From contig WTJO01000194.1 of the NCBI GenBank assembly GCA_011524805.1, positions 1 through 16,246 on the forward strand: a stretch of 16,246 nt of DNA, in the 5' to 3' direction. The notes beneath the pieces are model-generated. The model searched no databases. It had not been told where the DNA came from and saw only the letters and a list, made by a program, of their open reading frames with translations. This DNA is from Alphaproteobacteria bacterium (GTDB taxonomy: Bacteria; Pseudomonadota; Alphaproteobacteria; Puniceispirillales; Puniceispirillaceae). Below, in pieces: positions 1-8,057 of the stretch. Positions within the stretch are counted from its first letter, which is position 1, and the number at the start of each line of letters is the position of its first letter. The position numbers and the translations under genes are program-made.

Positions 1-617
1 GCCAAAGGGTGTTTAATCAGATGCAGTGAGGCAGAGATCAGCTCTAGAATATTATGTGGCGGAATTGAAGTGGCCATGCCAACAGCGATACCTTGAGCAC
101 CATTTGCAAGCAGGTTCGGAAAGCCGGCCGGCAATAATACAGGCTCGTCAGATTCGCCGTCATAAGTAGGGCGAAAATCAATCGCATCTTCATCAATACC
201 ATCAAGCAGAAGCTGGGCAAGTTCGGTCATGCGCGCTTCGGTATAGCGCATGGCAGCGGCATTATCGCCATCGATATTGCCGAAATTCCCCTGTCCGTCA
301 ACAAGCGGATAGCGCATTGCAAATGACTGGGCAAGACGCACCATCGCATCATAAATTGCTGCATCGCCATGCGGATGAAACTTACCCATCACATCACCGA
401 CCACACGGGCAGATTTCTTATAGCCCTGCTGAGGGTCAAGTTTCAGCTGGCGCATCGCAAATAACAGCCGTCTATGAACAGGTTTCAACCCGTCACGCAC
501 ATCAGGCAATGAGCGCGAAGTGATGGTTGACATGGCATAGGCAAGATAGCGTTCAGACAGCGCATTTGAAAATGCGGTTTTGCTTATGCCTTCTGGCTCA
601 ATGAGATCATCAGCCAT
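1..617 (-). CDS. parC: DNA topoisomerase IV subunit A (N-terminal part; continues past the left edge)
   Basis: Topoisomerase IV subunit A cuts and rejoins both DNA strands to separate daughter chromosomes, working with ParE. The reading frame starts at an ATG at 617 and stays open for 205 codons to the window edge. An AAGGAG ribosome site at 624-629 (6 nt spacer) supports this start. Visible type IIA features are the DGLKPVHRR segment (residues 42-50), the HPHGD helix (81-85) and AAMRYTEARM with the DNA-linking tyrosine at residue 125. A GyrA paralogue is the main alternative. The short N-terminus and the gap-free link to recO favour ParC, but GyrA is not fully excluded without the C-terminal domain. 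The residue matching E. coli ParC Ser80 is Ala86. The gene follows recO after 63 nt on the same strand and is probably the last visible member of the rel-recO run. Confidence 0.88.
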   Translation of the reverse strand, partial: MADDLIEPEGISKTAFSNALSERYLAYAMSTITSRSLPDVRDGLKPVHRRLLFAMRQLKLDPQQGYKKSARVVGDVMGKFHPHGDAAIYDAMVRLAQSFAMRYPLVDGQGNFGNIDGDNAAAMRYTEARMTELAQLLLDGIDEDAIDFRPTYDGESDEPVLLPAGFPNLLANGAQGIAVGMATSIPPHNILELISASLHLIKHPL

Positions 618-623
618 CTTCTG

Positions 624-629
624 CTCCTT
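624..629 (-). promoter_or_regulatory. parC ribosome binding site
   Basis: AAGGAG on the minus strand, 6 nt before the ATG at 617. It is one of the best Shine-Dalgarno matches in the run and fixes the parC start. Confidence 0.75.
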
Positions 630-680
630 GACGTGGTTTATACAGCTTCATCATATAATTCAGATGGTGATAACACAACA

Positions 681-1463
681 TCATGTGTCATTATAGTGTT
701 TTGACACTAAATCTGACAATCGGAGGCGTGCAGGCGGAAGCGGCTTGTCAATTGGCGAGAAAATACGGCTGGCCAGAAAATGACCTGTGAGGGCTAGCCC
801 CTCTGAAAAGGGATGTTCAGGCTGAATCTCACTCTGGCTGTTATCATGTTCCAGCATATTGCCAGCACCACCATCCACCAAAAAAGACGGCAACGCCAGC
901 ATGCGTGAGGCAAATTTACCTGCCCCCTGTCGCGTGACAGCATGACCAGAACGGGGGCTGACAAATACCAGAGAGTCTGTCTCGCCTGTCACAGCACATT
1001 TATCAAGGGCTAGCCCGAAGCCAAGCTGTGAAAGCAGCGCCATCTCCCATCTTACATAATATGGTAGCCAGTCTGTATCTGCTTCGCTTAGCCGTATTAC
1101 GTCCAGCAATGCCAGCGTGGCGGTATATAGCTGTTCATGCGGCACCCGTTCAGGTAATGTCTGGTCAATTAATGCGCATAGTGAAGCAAGCGCAGCTAGC
1201 CGAAGCGGATTATCCAGCACAAAGGCGCTAGGCGATGTTTCCAGCTCTAGCGAGAATACGCCCAACTGCTCGTCCAGCCGAGCCCGCCAGCTTGCCTGAA
1301 CATGATTACCTGCTTCAATTGTACCACGCTTTGATTTGCCACTGGCCGCATAAACCAGCCCCGCATGTCTGCCTTTTGACGGTGTGAACAGGCTGACCAC
1401 TGCGTTATTTTCACCATGTGGCCGCGAAGATAATATGATCGCATGTTCTGACCATTCAGGCAT
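681..1463 (-). CDS. recO: DNA repair protein RecO
   Basis: RecO works in RecF-pathway recombinational repair: it binds SSB-coated single-stranded DNA and helps load RecA with RecR. The 260-residue product opens with the typical MPEWSEHAIILS-type N-terminus of the OB-fold domain. This is followed by the conserved HGE-N-AVVSLFTPSKGRHAGLV block, which is close to other alphaproteobacterial RecO proteins. A helical middle and a VSPRSGHAV segment follow. I chose the ATG at 1463. A TTG three codons upstream would also be in frame but adds only MIL and has no better ribosome site. The start lies inside the end of era (8-nt overlap, 1456-1463), so translation is probably coupled. Era-RecO adjacency is widespread in bacteria and supports the call. 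Confidence 0.9.
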   Translation of the reverse strand: MPEWSEHAIILSSRPHGENNAVVSLFTPSKGRHAGLVYAASGKSKRGTIEAGNHVQASWRARLDEQLGVFSLELETSPSAFVLDNPLRLAALASLCALIDQTLPERVPHEQLYTATLALLDVIRLSEADTDWLPYYVRWEMALLSQLGFGLALDKCAVTGETDSLVFVSPRSGHAVTRQGAGKFASRMLALPSFLVDGGAGNMLEHDNSQSEIQPEHPFSEGLALTGHFLASRIFSPIDKPLPPARLRLSDLVSKHYNDT

Positions 1464-2370
1464 TAAAATCAAGATCCCAGCTTGTATATCTGTCTTTATC
1501 GTCCATCCAGTCCTTGCGGACTTTCACAAAGCTGACCAGATGCACATTGCGCTCTAGCATTTCCTGTAATTCACGGCGGGCAGACATGCCTATCCGTTTC
1601 AGGGTCTGGCCACCCTTGCCAAGAATAATGCCTCTATGCCCGTCACGCATAACGTAAATGGTGATTTTAATCTCGACACTGCCATCTTTTTTTTCTGTCC
1701 AGCTTTCTGTTTCCACCGTCAGCTGATAGGGCAATTCCTGATGCAGATTCAAAAACAGCTTTTCACGCATCAATTCGGCGGCAAGCTGACGCAGAGGCAA
1801 ATCGGACAGATCATCAGGGTCAAACAGATATGGCCCCGATGGCATTTTCTCTGCCAGCCATGATTTGGCATCATCAATCCCATGTTCCTGTTCGGCAGAC
1901 ACCATAAAGGTACGCTCGAAAGCAAATCTCTGATTAAGATCTTCTGTGCGCCGTAGCAGCTGTTCAGGGCGCGCCAGGTCAATTTTATTTAGCACCAGTG
2001 ATGCGGTAACACCCAGTTCGGACAGCCTGTCAATGATGGCTGCAGTATCATCATCTATCTGGGCGCGCGCGCAATCATGCAGTAGCAGAATAACATCTGT
2101 GCCTTCTGCACCCTGCCATGCCGCATGCACCATAGCCCTGTCCAGCCTGCGTTTCGGCGTGAAAATACCGGGCGTATCCACAAAGATAATCTGGGCATTT
2201 TCATGCATGGCAATGCCTCTGATACGTGATCTGGTGGTCTGGACTTTAGGCGTGACAATGGAAATTTTCTGCCCGACCATCGCATTCATAAAGGTGGATT
2301 TGCCGGCATTAGGTGCCCCAATTAAGGCTACAAATCCGGCTTTCGTCTTTTCTTCCTGCTGGTCTGACAT
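1456..2370 (-). CDS. era: GTPase Era
   Basis: Era is an essential GTPase that binds the 3' end of 16S rRNA and assists 30S subunit maturation. The 304-residue protein has the full GTPase set: G1 GAPNAGKS at residues 18-25, G3 DTPG at 65-68 and G4 NKID at 128-131. A C-terminal KH domain carries the GKGG loop at 251-254. Length matches the family (about 300). The ATG at 2370 has an AAGAG ribosome site a few nt upstream. The gene lies 28 nt after rnc and overlaps recO by 8 nt. The rnc-era pair is classic, since RNase III and Era both act on rRNA. No key residue appears missing. Confidence 0.97.
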   Translation of the reverse strand: MSDQQEEKTKAGFVALIGAPNAGKSTFMNAMVGQKISIVTPKVQTTRSRIRGIAMHENAQIIFVDTPGIFTPKRRLDRAMVHAAWQGAEGTDVILLLHDCARAQIDDDTAAIIDRLSELGVTASLVLNKIDLARPEQLLRRTEDLNQRFAFERTFMVSAEQEHGIDDAKSWLAEKMPSGPYLFDPDDLSDLPLRQLAAELMREKLFLNLHQELPYQLTVETESWTEKKDGSVEIKITIYVMRDGHRGIILGKGGQTLKRIGMSARRELQEMLERNVHLVSFVKVRKDWMDDKDRYTSWDLDFNA

Positions 2371-2398
2371 GGAACGCTCTTGATATGATTATTGATAA

Positions 2399-3085
2399 TT
2401 ATTGTCTGGTCTTTGATAGATGCGCAAGCAGGCTGGCGGCGGCCTTGCGTTCTGCTGCCTTGATGGTGGGGCCTTCTGCCTGTAATGCAGAGAAACCGTC
2501 AATCTCGACTGACACGGTAAAACATGGCTTATGATCTGAGCCTGTTCTGCTGATCAGCGCATAAGTGGGTGTGCCATATTTGTTGCGTGCAGACCATTCC
2601 TGAAGCGCTGATTTCGGATTTTCACGCACCGTATCTGGTAGCGCATCCGGAAATTCCCAATGGCGCAGAATAAACTGGCGGGCAGCCCCTAGCCCACCTT
2701 CACGATATAAAGCAGCGATCAGGCTTTCTATCACATCACTCTTTACGGATGCGCGCTTGCCAACGTCCTCTGTGGCTGTACTGATCAGCTCCGCCAGACC
2801 TGTTTTATCGGCGATAAGTGCCAGATATCCCTCTTGGGTAAGCGCATGCAAACGGATGGTAAGCTCACCCTGATCTGCCTTTGGAAACATGTCATATAAT
2901 GTTTGGGCAACAATAATCCCAAGCACCCTGTCGCCTAGAAATTCCAGCCTTTCATATGATGGCTGTCCGATAACAGATTTGTGTCGCAATGCCTGTTCCA
3001 GCAATTCTGTGTCCAAGAAGTGAAAGCTGGTGATCTCTGCTATCTTCTGGGTAAGAGATTCGGCAGTGGGTGCGGCTGGTGTCAT
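2399..3085 (-). CDS. rnc: Ribonuclease III
   Basis: RNase III cuts double-stranded RNA, including rRNA precursors and structured mRNAs. With the ATG at 3085 the product is 228 residues, close to the E. coli enzyme (226). The signature ERLEFLGDRVLG carries the metal ligands E45, E48 and D52. SDVIE supplies D117 and E120. The C-terminal half, from about residue 155, is a double-stranded-RNA-binding domain starting NPKSALQEW and ending in AERKAAASLL. An in-frame ATG at 3130 would add 15 residues, but they would lie inside lepB and do not resemble family N-termini. The 3085 start overlaps the lepB stop as ATGA, which points to translational coupling. I see no strong ribosome site of its own. Confidence 0.95.
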   Translation of the reverse strand: MTPAAPTAESLTQKIAEITSFHFLDTELLEQALRHKSVIGQPSYERLEFLGDRVLGIIVAQTLYDMFPKADQGELTIRLHALTQEGYLALIADKTGLAELISTATEDVGKRASVKSDVIESLIAALYREGGLGAARQFILRHWEFPDALPDTVRENPKSALQEWSARNKYGTPTYALISRTGSDHKPCFTVSVEIDGFSALQAEGPTIKAAERKAAASLLAHLSKTRQ

Positions 3086-3822
3086 TCGATAGATGATCCG
3101 ATACGAGAGAAACGCACAGATGTCGGCCATTTCCAGATTTCCCAGATGCGTGCAGACTGGTCAACACTGAAGAAAATAAACTGCGCTTTGCCAATAAAGT
3201 TTTCAATCGGAACAACTCCGACCGAACTTGACCGGCTATCTCTGGAATTATCACGATTATCACCCATCATGAAATAATGCCCCTCAGGGATGGTAAATGC
3301 CTGCGTATTGTCAAATAGCTGTATGTCATTCACTTCCTGAATCATATGTTCACGCCCGTCTGGCAGGGTTTCACGATATACGGTATCTGCTGTTGATTGC
3401 AGACTGCTGGGTTGAACCGTCCCGATCAGCCGTCTGTTCACTGGCGTATTATTTAGATGCAATATCCCCTGCTTTACCTGCACGACATCACCGGGCAGGC
3501 CAATAACACGCTTGATATAGTCGACCGAGGGGTTTGATGGCAGACGGAAAACAGCTACATCCCCTCTTTGCGGTGTATCTTCAAACACCCGTCCGTTAAT
3601 TGGGGCTATCCCAAAGGGAAATGAATAGCGGGAATAGCCATAGCTATATTTTGATACAAACAGATAATCGCCAACCAGCAATGTGGGGATCATGGAACCG
3701 GACGGTATATTAAACGGTTCTGCAACAACTGATCTGAAGCTGATTGCGATAATGCCGGCAACAAGCAGTGTCTTGATTGTATCTAGGATGGTTGAGCCGG
3801 ACTGCTCATCTGTTTTTGACAT
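3082..3822 (-). CDS. lepB: Signal peptidase I
   Basis: This inner-membrane serine/lysine protease removes signal peptides from exported proteins on the periplasmic side. The 246-residue protein has one hydrophobic segment near residues 12-29. The catalytic serine follows in PSGSM (Ser43), the general-base lysine is in YIKRVIGLPGD (Lys104), and box E GDNRDNSRDSR lies at residues 187-197. A single N-terminal anchor, unlike the two of E. coli LepB, is usual for alphaproteobacteria. The ATG at 3822 has an AGGGA ribosome site about 8 nt upstream. The gene lies 42 nt after acpS, and its stop overlaps the rnc start. The lepB-rnc-era order is widely conserved. Confidence 0.96.
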   Translation of the reverse strand: MSKTDEQSGSTILDTIKTLLVAGIIAISFRSVVAEPFNIPSGSMIPTLLVGDYLFVSKYSYGYSRYSFPFGIAPINGRVFEDTPQRGDVAVFRLPSNPSVDYIKRVIGLPGDVVQVKQGILHLNNTPVNRRLIGTVQPSSLQSTADTVYRETLPDGREHMIQEVNDIQLFDNTQAFTIPEGHYFMMGDNRDNSRDSRSSSVGVVPIENFIGKAQFIFFSVDQSARIWEIWKWPTSVRFSRIGSSIE

Positions 3823-3864
3823 TATGGCTTCCCTGAAAATGACCGGTTGATACTTCTTATGCGC

Positions 3865-4269
3865 CTATGATGGCCGCGCCTCAATGATGATAAAGGCTGA
3901 TGCGAAGGGTATATCATCACTAACAGATATATGAAAGATAGGAATATGACCTTCTGGCACCAGAATATCAACAGCCCGCCTGCATCCACCATATAGCGTT
4001 AGCTGTGGTGCGCCTGCTTTATGCATAGATGACAATGTCTCGGCATCATGCCAGCGCATATCGGACTGGTCAGCCTGATGAAGCGCTTTATAGACAGCTT
4101 CTTTCACAGCAAAGCGTTTGGCCAGATAGGCAGGCTTGTCAGCACGCAACGCAAGTTCGGCTAGTTCTGCTTCGGTGCAGATGCGTGTTACAAACCGCTC
4201 TCCATATCTGTCGAAAATACGCGCTATCCTGTCTATCCGGCAGATATCATGACCAACCCCGACAATCAT
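3865..4269 (-). CDS. acpS: Holo-[acyl-carrier-protein] synthase
   Basis: AcpS moves the 4'-phosphopantetheine arm of coenzyme A onto apo-ACP, which activates it for fatty-acid synthesis. The 134-residue product has the family's opening block MIVGVGHDICRIDRI, with metal ligand D8, and the FAVKEAVYKAL helix with E57. Both are the defining motifs of AcpS-type transferases. Length fits the small trimeric AcpS class. The ATG shares one base with the pdxJ stop (TGATG), so the two are coupled. pdxJ-acpS adjacency is a known bacterial arrangement and adds support. Confidence 0.95.
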   Translation of the reverse strand: MIVGVGHDICRIDRIARIFDRYGERFVTRICTEAELAELALRADKPAYLAKRFAVKEAVYKALHQADQSDMRWHDAETLSSMHKAGAPQLTLYGGCRRAVDILVPEGHIPIFHISVSDDIPFASAFIIIEARPS

Positions 4270-5003
4270 CAGCTTTGACGCGCCTTCTCCATCAATGAGC
4301 GCATTGAGATAATCGCTTCATCCAGACCTGTAAAAATGGCCACACCCATAAGGAAATGCCCAATATTCAGCTCGACGATTTCGGGAATTTCGGCAATATT
4401 CCCCACATTGTCAAAAGACAGCCCGTGACCTGCATGCACTTCAAGCCCAAGATGCGAGGCAATGCTGGCACCTGTGACGATACGTGATAATTCATGTTCA
4501 CGCTGTTCTGTGGTAGCGGCATCACAATAGCTGCCTGTATGCAATTCAACAATATCTGCCCCGATAGCTGCAGATGCCTGTAACTCGGCTTCATCTGCAT
4601 CAACAAACAGGCTAACTCTGATATCTGCCTGTTTTAGCCTGTCGATAAGCGGGCTCAGTCTGGCTTCGGCACCCGCAACAGCTAGCCCGCCCTCGGTGGT
4701 CAGCTCTTCGCGTTTTTCAGGCACAATACAGGCAGCATTAGGGCGCAGTTTTTCGGCAATGCTCACCATCTCGTCAGTTGCCGCCATTTCGAAATTTAGC
4801 GGAATATGGATAGCCTGTTTAACAGCAAAAATGTCATTGTCACGAATATGACGTCTGTCTTCGCGAAGATGCATTGTAATGCCGTCTGCGCCTGCTTTTT
4901 GCGCCAACAGCGCCGCAGACACAGGATCAGGATGTACACCGCCCCGTGCATTACGAAGCGTGGCTACATGGTCAATATTCACACCAAGTCGCAATCTATC
5001 CAA
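4269..5003 (-). CDS. pdxJ: Pyridoxine 5'-phosphate synthase
   Basis: PdxJ joins 1-deoxyxylulose 5-phosphate with 3-amino-2-oxopropyl phosphate to make pyridoxine 5'-phosphate, the last ring-forming step of the DXP-dependent vitamin B6 route. The 244-residue protein begins with the diagnostic RLGVNIDHVATLRNARGG. Its active-site residues fall at H45 (TMHLREDRRHI), E72 (NFEMAAT) and H193 (HAGHGL), the same numbers as in the E. coli enzyme. The start codon is TTG: no in-frame ATG or GTG precedes the conserved block. AGGAG at 5013-5017 lies 9 nt before this TTG and supports it. The gene is 42 nt downstream of the DUF2062 gene and coupled to acpS. Confidence 0.96.
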   Translation of the reverse strand: MDRLRLGVNIDHVATLRNARGGVHPDPVSAALLAQKAGADGITMHLREDRRHIRDNDIFAVKQAIHIPLNFEMAATDEMVSIAEKLRPNAACIVPEKREELTTEGGLAVAGAEARLSPLIDRLKQADIRVSLFVDADEAELQASAAIGADIVELHTGSYCDAATTEQREHELSRIVTGASIASHLGLEVHAGHGLSFDNVGNIAEIPEIVELNIGHFLMGVAIFTGLDEAIISMRSLMEKARQS

Positions 5004-5012
5004 ATTATCTTT

Positions 5013-5017
5013 CTCCT
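5013..5017 (-). promoter_or_regulatory. pdxJ ribosome binding site serving a TTG start
   Basis: AGGAG on the minus strand, 9 nt before TTG at 5003. The next possible start, another TTG three codons later, would be 18 nt away, so this site decides for 5003. Confidence 0.65.
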
Positions 5018-5045
5018 GTGATTAGCCTGCTTGCAAAGAGACGTT

Positions 5046-5636
5046 TTATTCAGTTTCCGAGCTGGCAATATTGTCTGCATTGTTGCGCTTGTGATGCTTT
5101 TGCATCCGTCTTTTCATCTTATGATTTCGCCAGCCTGTTATCATCAGATAGCTGGCACCAAAAAATACCGGCCATGTTGCCAGCGATATCACGGCACCGC
5201 CAATTGCCATTGGCAAAATATACTCTGCCAGCACACTGAGATCAAATCCGCCGGCGCTATCGGAAATATCCAGCTGGGCTGATATTGTATCATCAAAACC
5301 AATTAGTGGCATAACCGCTGTTCCAACCCTGTATAACAGCACAAAAATAAAAGGGAAGGTCCATGGGTTGCCGACAGCGGTGCCAATAATTGCGGCCAGA
5401 ACATTGGACCTAAGCAAATGTGCCAGCGCGATTGCCAGCAAAATATGGAAGCCGATAAAAGGTGTAAATGACACCGCCGCCCCACAGGCAAAACCCGCCG
5501 CAATAGAATAGCTGGAACCGGACAGCCGTAACAGACGCTGAACCATATAGTTCATAACTCTGTTAAAGCCCTTCTTTGGCCAGAAAGTGGCTCTTAATTT
5601 GTCATTTAACGAGCGTGAGTTACGTCTGCGAAACAT
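5046..5636 (-). CDS. DUF2062 inner-membrane protein
   Basis: The 196-residue protein is predicted to lie in the inner membrane, and its function is unknown. It has a basic N-terminus rich in Arg/Lys. A long hydrophobic stretch follows with the DUF2062 hallmark GAAVSFTPFIGFHILLA, then GTAVGNPWTFPFIF (about residues 48-105). A second hydrophobic stretch lies near residues 138-167 and leads into a very basic tail (HKMKRRMQKHHKRN). The proline-rich FTPFIGFH and GNPWTFPF motifs are what identify the family. It sits between rel and pdxJ with gaps of 32 and 42 nt, a position often held by a DUF2062 gene in alphaproteobacteria. No enzymatic role can be read from the sequence. Confidence 0.85.
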   Translation of the reverse strand: MFRRRNSRSLNDKLRATFWPKKGFNRVMNYMVQRLLRLSGSSYSIAAGFACGAAVSFTPFIGFHILLAIALAHLLRSNVLAAIIGTAVGNPWTFPFIFVLLYRVGTAVMPLIGFDDTISAQLDISDSAGGFDLSVLAEYILPMAIGGAVISLATWPVFFGASYLMITGWRNHKMKRRMQKHHKRNNADNIASSETE

Positions 5637-5668
5637 AATGCCTGCCAGATGCTGAGATGATTTACCAG

Positions 5669-7900
5669 CTAAAAGCTGTAACGTTCGGCAGATTCGATAA
5701 ATTTATCAGATCTGAGTACAGAAATAATATTGTTCAAATGATCAATATCGGCAACCTCAATATCCAGAATAAAGGTAAAGTAATTCAATTTTCTTTCTTC
5801 AAGCTGGATAAAGGAAATATTACCTGAATGCTGAGAGATCACCGTACACATTTTTGCAAGCGAGCCGGGCTCATTCAGCAATAGTACCTTGATACGCCCT
5901 GAATGGCGATGTCGCGAAGTGCGCGGCCACGCAACCTCTACCCATAATTCAGGCATTTCATCAAATTTATAGGCTGTTGCACAGCTATTTGTATGCACGG
6001 TAATACCAAGCCCTGAATTAAAAATGCCGATAATTTTGTCTCCCGGCAGAGGATGACAGCATTTCGCCAGTTGCACAGATGCACCTTCATGTTCTGAATC
6101 AAACACAAAGACAGGTTTCGGGATAGGCTTATCTTCTGACTTTCCCTTCTTGGTCTCTGTGCTAGGGTGAATATGATCCAGCACCAGCTTTTTTGTTAGG
6201 GTTTTGCCTTCGCCTACCAGCATATATAGCTGGTCTAGCGAGCTCAGATTAAAGGTCAGCAATGACAGCTTTAGCTGATCTTCATCAAATGGCTGGCCGC
6301 GATACCTGAATTCTTCGCTTAACAGGGATTTGCCAAGATATATGAATTGCTGCTGTTGCAGATTTCGTGACATACGCCGGATATGAGATTTAGCCCGTGC
6401 TGTTTTGACAAAATCTTCCCATTCTATTTTTACCGTTACCTTATCAGAGGTGACAACCTTAACCTGATCGCCATTTTCAAGCACGGTAGATAATTGCCTA
6501 TGTTTTCCATTGATAAGCACATAGTCACAATAATCACCTAAATCCGAATGCACAGAATAGGCAAAATCAAGGGCAGTCGCACCATTTGGCAGATTATAAA
6601 GCTCACCTTTTGGCGAGAAGCAGAAGATCTGATCACGATATAATTCCAGCTTTGCAGCATCCATAAATTCGACCGACCCTGTAGACTGGCCTAATAGCGA
6701 GGTAAGCTCTCTTATCCAGCGTGTGGAATCCTGACCCTCACCTTCAGCAATCAGCGGCGGGATATGGTCTTCCTTCTGGCTTTCATCTCTATGTTTGACG
6801 ACCTTATAGGCCCAATGCGCAGCCACCCCTTTTTCGGCTCTTTCATGCATCGCATCTGTGCGTATCTGGATTTCGATTTTCTGGTTATATGGCCCTAGCA
6901 CACTGGTATGGATAGACTGATAGCCATTTTTTTTCGGTGCAGAGATATAATCTTTGAAGCGCCCGATAATGGTTGGATATTTCTGATGAATAATGCCCAG
7001 CGCCTGATAGCAGTCAGCGCGCTCAGGCAGGATAATCCGGAATGCGTTCACATCAAATAACTGCTCAAATGACATCGCTTTGCGGTTCATTTTCAGATAG
7101 ATTGAATAGGGTGTCTTAAGCCGGCCTTCAACGGTACAGTCAAGACCTTGCTCCTGCACCAGCGCCTCAAGTTCGCTGGCAATATCATCCAGCATATTCT
7201 GTTCGTCAGAGCCTTTCTGGTCACCTAGATTGGCGATATTTTCAAGCGAATTTATAATAGAGCTGCGCACTTGTGGCTGAAGCACATTAAAGCTTAAATC
7301 CTCTAGCTCATGCTGAAATACATAAATCCCCATCCTGTCGGCAAGCGGGGCAAAAATATCCATTGTCTCTTGTGCGATTTTTTCCTGTTTTTCTGCAGCC
7401 ATAGCCCCGATTGTGCGCATATTATGGGTTCTGTCTGCCAGCTTTACGATAAGAACCCGCACATCACGGCTGATGGCAAGCATGAATTTCCTGAAGTTTT
7501 CAGCCTGTTTATTATCAAATGACTGGATTTCAATCTGGCTAAGTTTTGTAACGCCGTTCACCAGTTCGGCAATCTTGTCACCAAAGCGGGAGCTGATATC
7601 TTCGGTAGTAACAGGGCAATCTTCCAGCGTGTCATGAAGCAAGGCGGTAATGAGTGTTTGCACATCCAGCTTCAGCTCGGCCAGTATTTCTGCAACAGCA
7701 ATCGGATGGGTGAAATAGGGATGGCCACTTTTGCGATATTGCCCGTCATGTGCATCACGCCCAAATTCAAAGGCATGATATAGCTGACCTAGCTGGTCAT
7801 CATCAAGATATTCACCTGCCTTTGTGGCAAGCTTATCATAGGATGCGGCAAGCTGTCTTGCATCTTCGGTCTGTCTATGAGCAGTCTGGTCTGGTTGCAT
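5669..7900 (-). CDS. rel: Bifunctional (p)ppGpp synthetase/hydrolase (Rel/RSH)
   Basis: This enzyme makes and degrades the alarmone (p)ppGpp and sets the stringent response. The 743-residue protein has the full long-RSH layout. The N-terminal hydrolase domain has H65, the H89-D90 pair in LLHDTLEDC, and LADRTHNMRT (155-164). The synthetase domain has R260/K262, RFKDYISAPKKNGYQSIHT (314-332) and the EIQIRT strand with E343. A TGS domain lies near 423-486, a conserved-Cys region contains AKCCHPLPGD, and a C-terminal ACT domain starts at about 665. Intact hydrolase and synthetase motifs predict both activities, as expected where one RSH does both jobs. The ATG at 7900 has AGGAG only 3 nt upstream, an unusually tight spacer. 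The gene heads the long minus-strand run and is cut off from rpoZ by a terminator. Confidence 0.96.
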   Translation of the reverse strand: MQPDQTAHRQTEDARQLAASYDKLATKAGEYLDDDQLGQLYHAFEFGRDAHDGQYRKSGHPYFTHPIAVAEILAELKLDVQTLITALLHDTLEDCPVTTEDISSRFGDKIAELVNGVTKLSQIEIQSFDNKQAENFRKFMLAISRDVRVLIVKLADRTHNMRTIGAMAAEKQEKIAQETMDIFAPLADRMGIYVFQHELEDLSFNVLQPQVRSSIINSLENIANLGDQKGSDEQNMLDDIASELEALVQEQGLDCTVEGRLKTPYSIYLKMNRKAMSFEQLFDVNAFRIILPERADCYQALGIIHQKYPTIIGRFKDYISAPKKNGYQSIHTSVLGPYNQKIEIQIRTDAMHERAEKGVAAHWAYKVVKHRDESQKEDHIPPLIAEGEGQDSTRWIRELTSLLGQSTGSVEFMDAAKLELYRDQIFCFSPKGELYNLPNGATALDFAYSVHSDLGDYCDYVLINGKHRQLSTVLENGDQVKVVTSDKVTVKIEWEDFVKTARAKSHIRRMSRNLQQQQFIYLGKSLLSEEFRYRGQPFDEDQLKLSLLTFNLSSLDQLYMLVGEGKTLTKKLVLDHIHPSTETKKGKSEDKPIPKPVFVFDSEHEGASVQLAKCCHPLPGDKIIGIFNSGLGITVHTNSCATAYKFDEMPELWVEVAWPRTSRHRHSGRIKVLLLNEPGSLAKMCTVISQHSGNISFIQLEERKLNYFTFILDIEVADIDHLNNIISVLRSDKFIESAERYSF

Positions 7901-7963
7901 ATGCTCCTGATGACACCCCTTATCTGGATATTATTGGATCATCTTTGCTGATGACATGCCTTT

Positions 7964-7969
7964 ATCATA
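7964..7969 (-). promoter_or_regulatory. Possible rel promoter -10 element
   Basis: TATGAT on the minus strand lies between the rpoZ terminator and rel, about 64 nt before the start codon. No convincing -35 is seen upstream, where T-rich sequence runs back into the terminator. A promoter is expected somewhere in 7901-7996 if the terminator works. Confidence 0.3.
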
Positions 7970-7996
7970 CTACAATAGACAAAAATAGAAAAAGGC

Positions 7997-8033
7997 AAAA
8001 ATAAAGCCCCTGTTCATATCAAACAGAGGCTTT
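7997..8033 (-). terminator. Rho-independent terminator after rpoZ
   Basis: On the minus strand a 12-bp stem pairs 8022-8033 with 8003-8014 (AAAGCC-T-CTGTT with AACAG-G-GGCTTT) around a 7-nt loop. ATTTTT follows it. The one odd pair is a G-U wobble on this strand but would be an A-C mismatch on the other. This orients the terminator to the minus strand, 24 nt after the rpoZ stop. Confidence 0.85.
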
Positions 8034-8057
8034 GCTGTTCAGGTCAACTAAGGCAGA

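Noticed and set aside
1946..2383. 145-residue plus-strand open frame over era
   Set aside because: It is antisense to the GTPase motifs of Era, with no recognisable domain.
3086..3130. Upstream ATG start for rnc
   Set aside because: It would add 15 residues inside lepB that do not match RNase III. The ATGA overlap at 3082-3085 is the better start.
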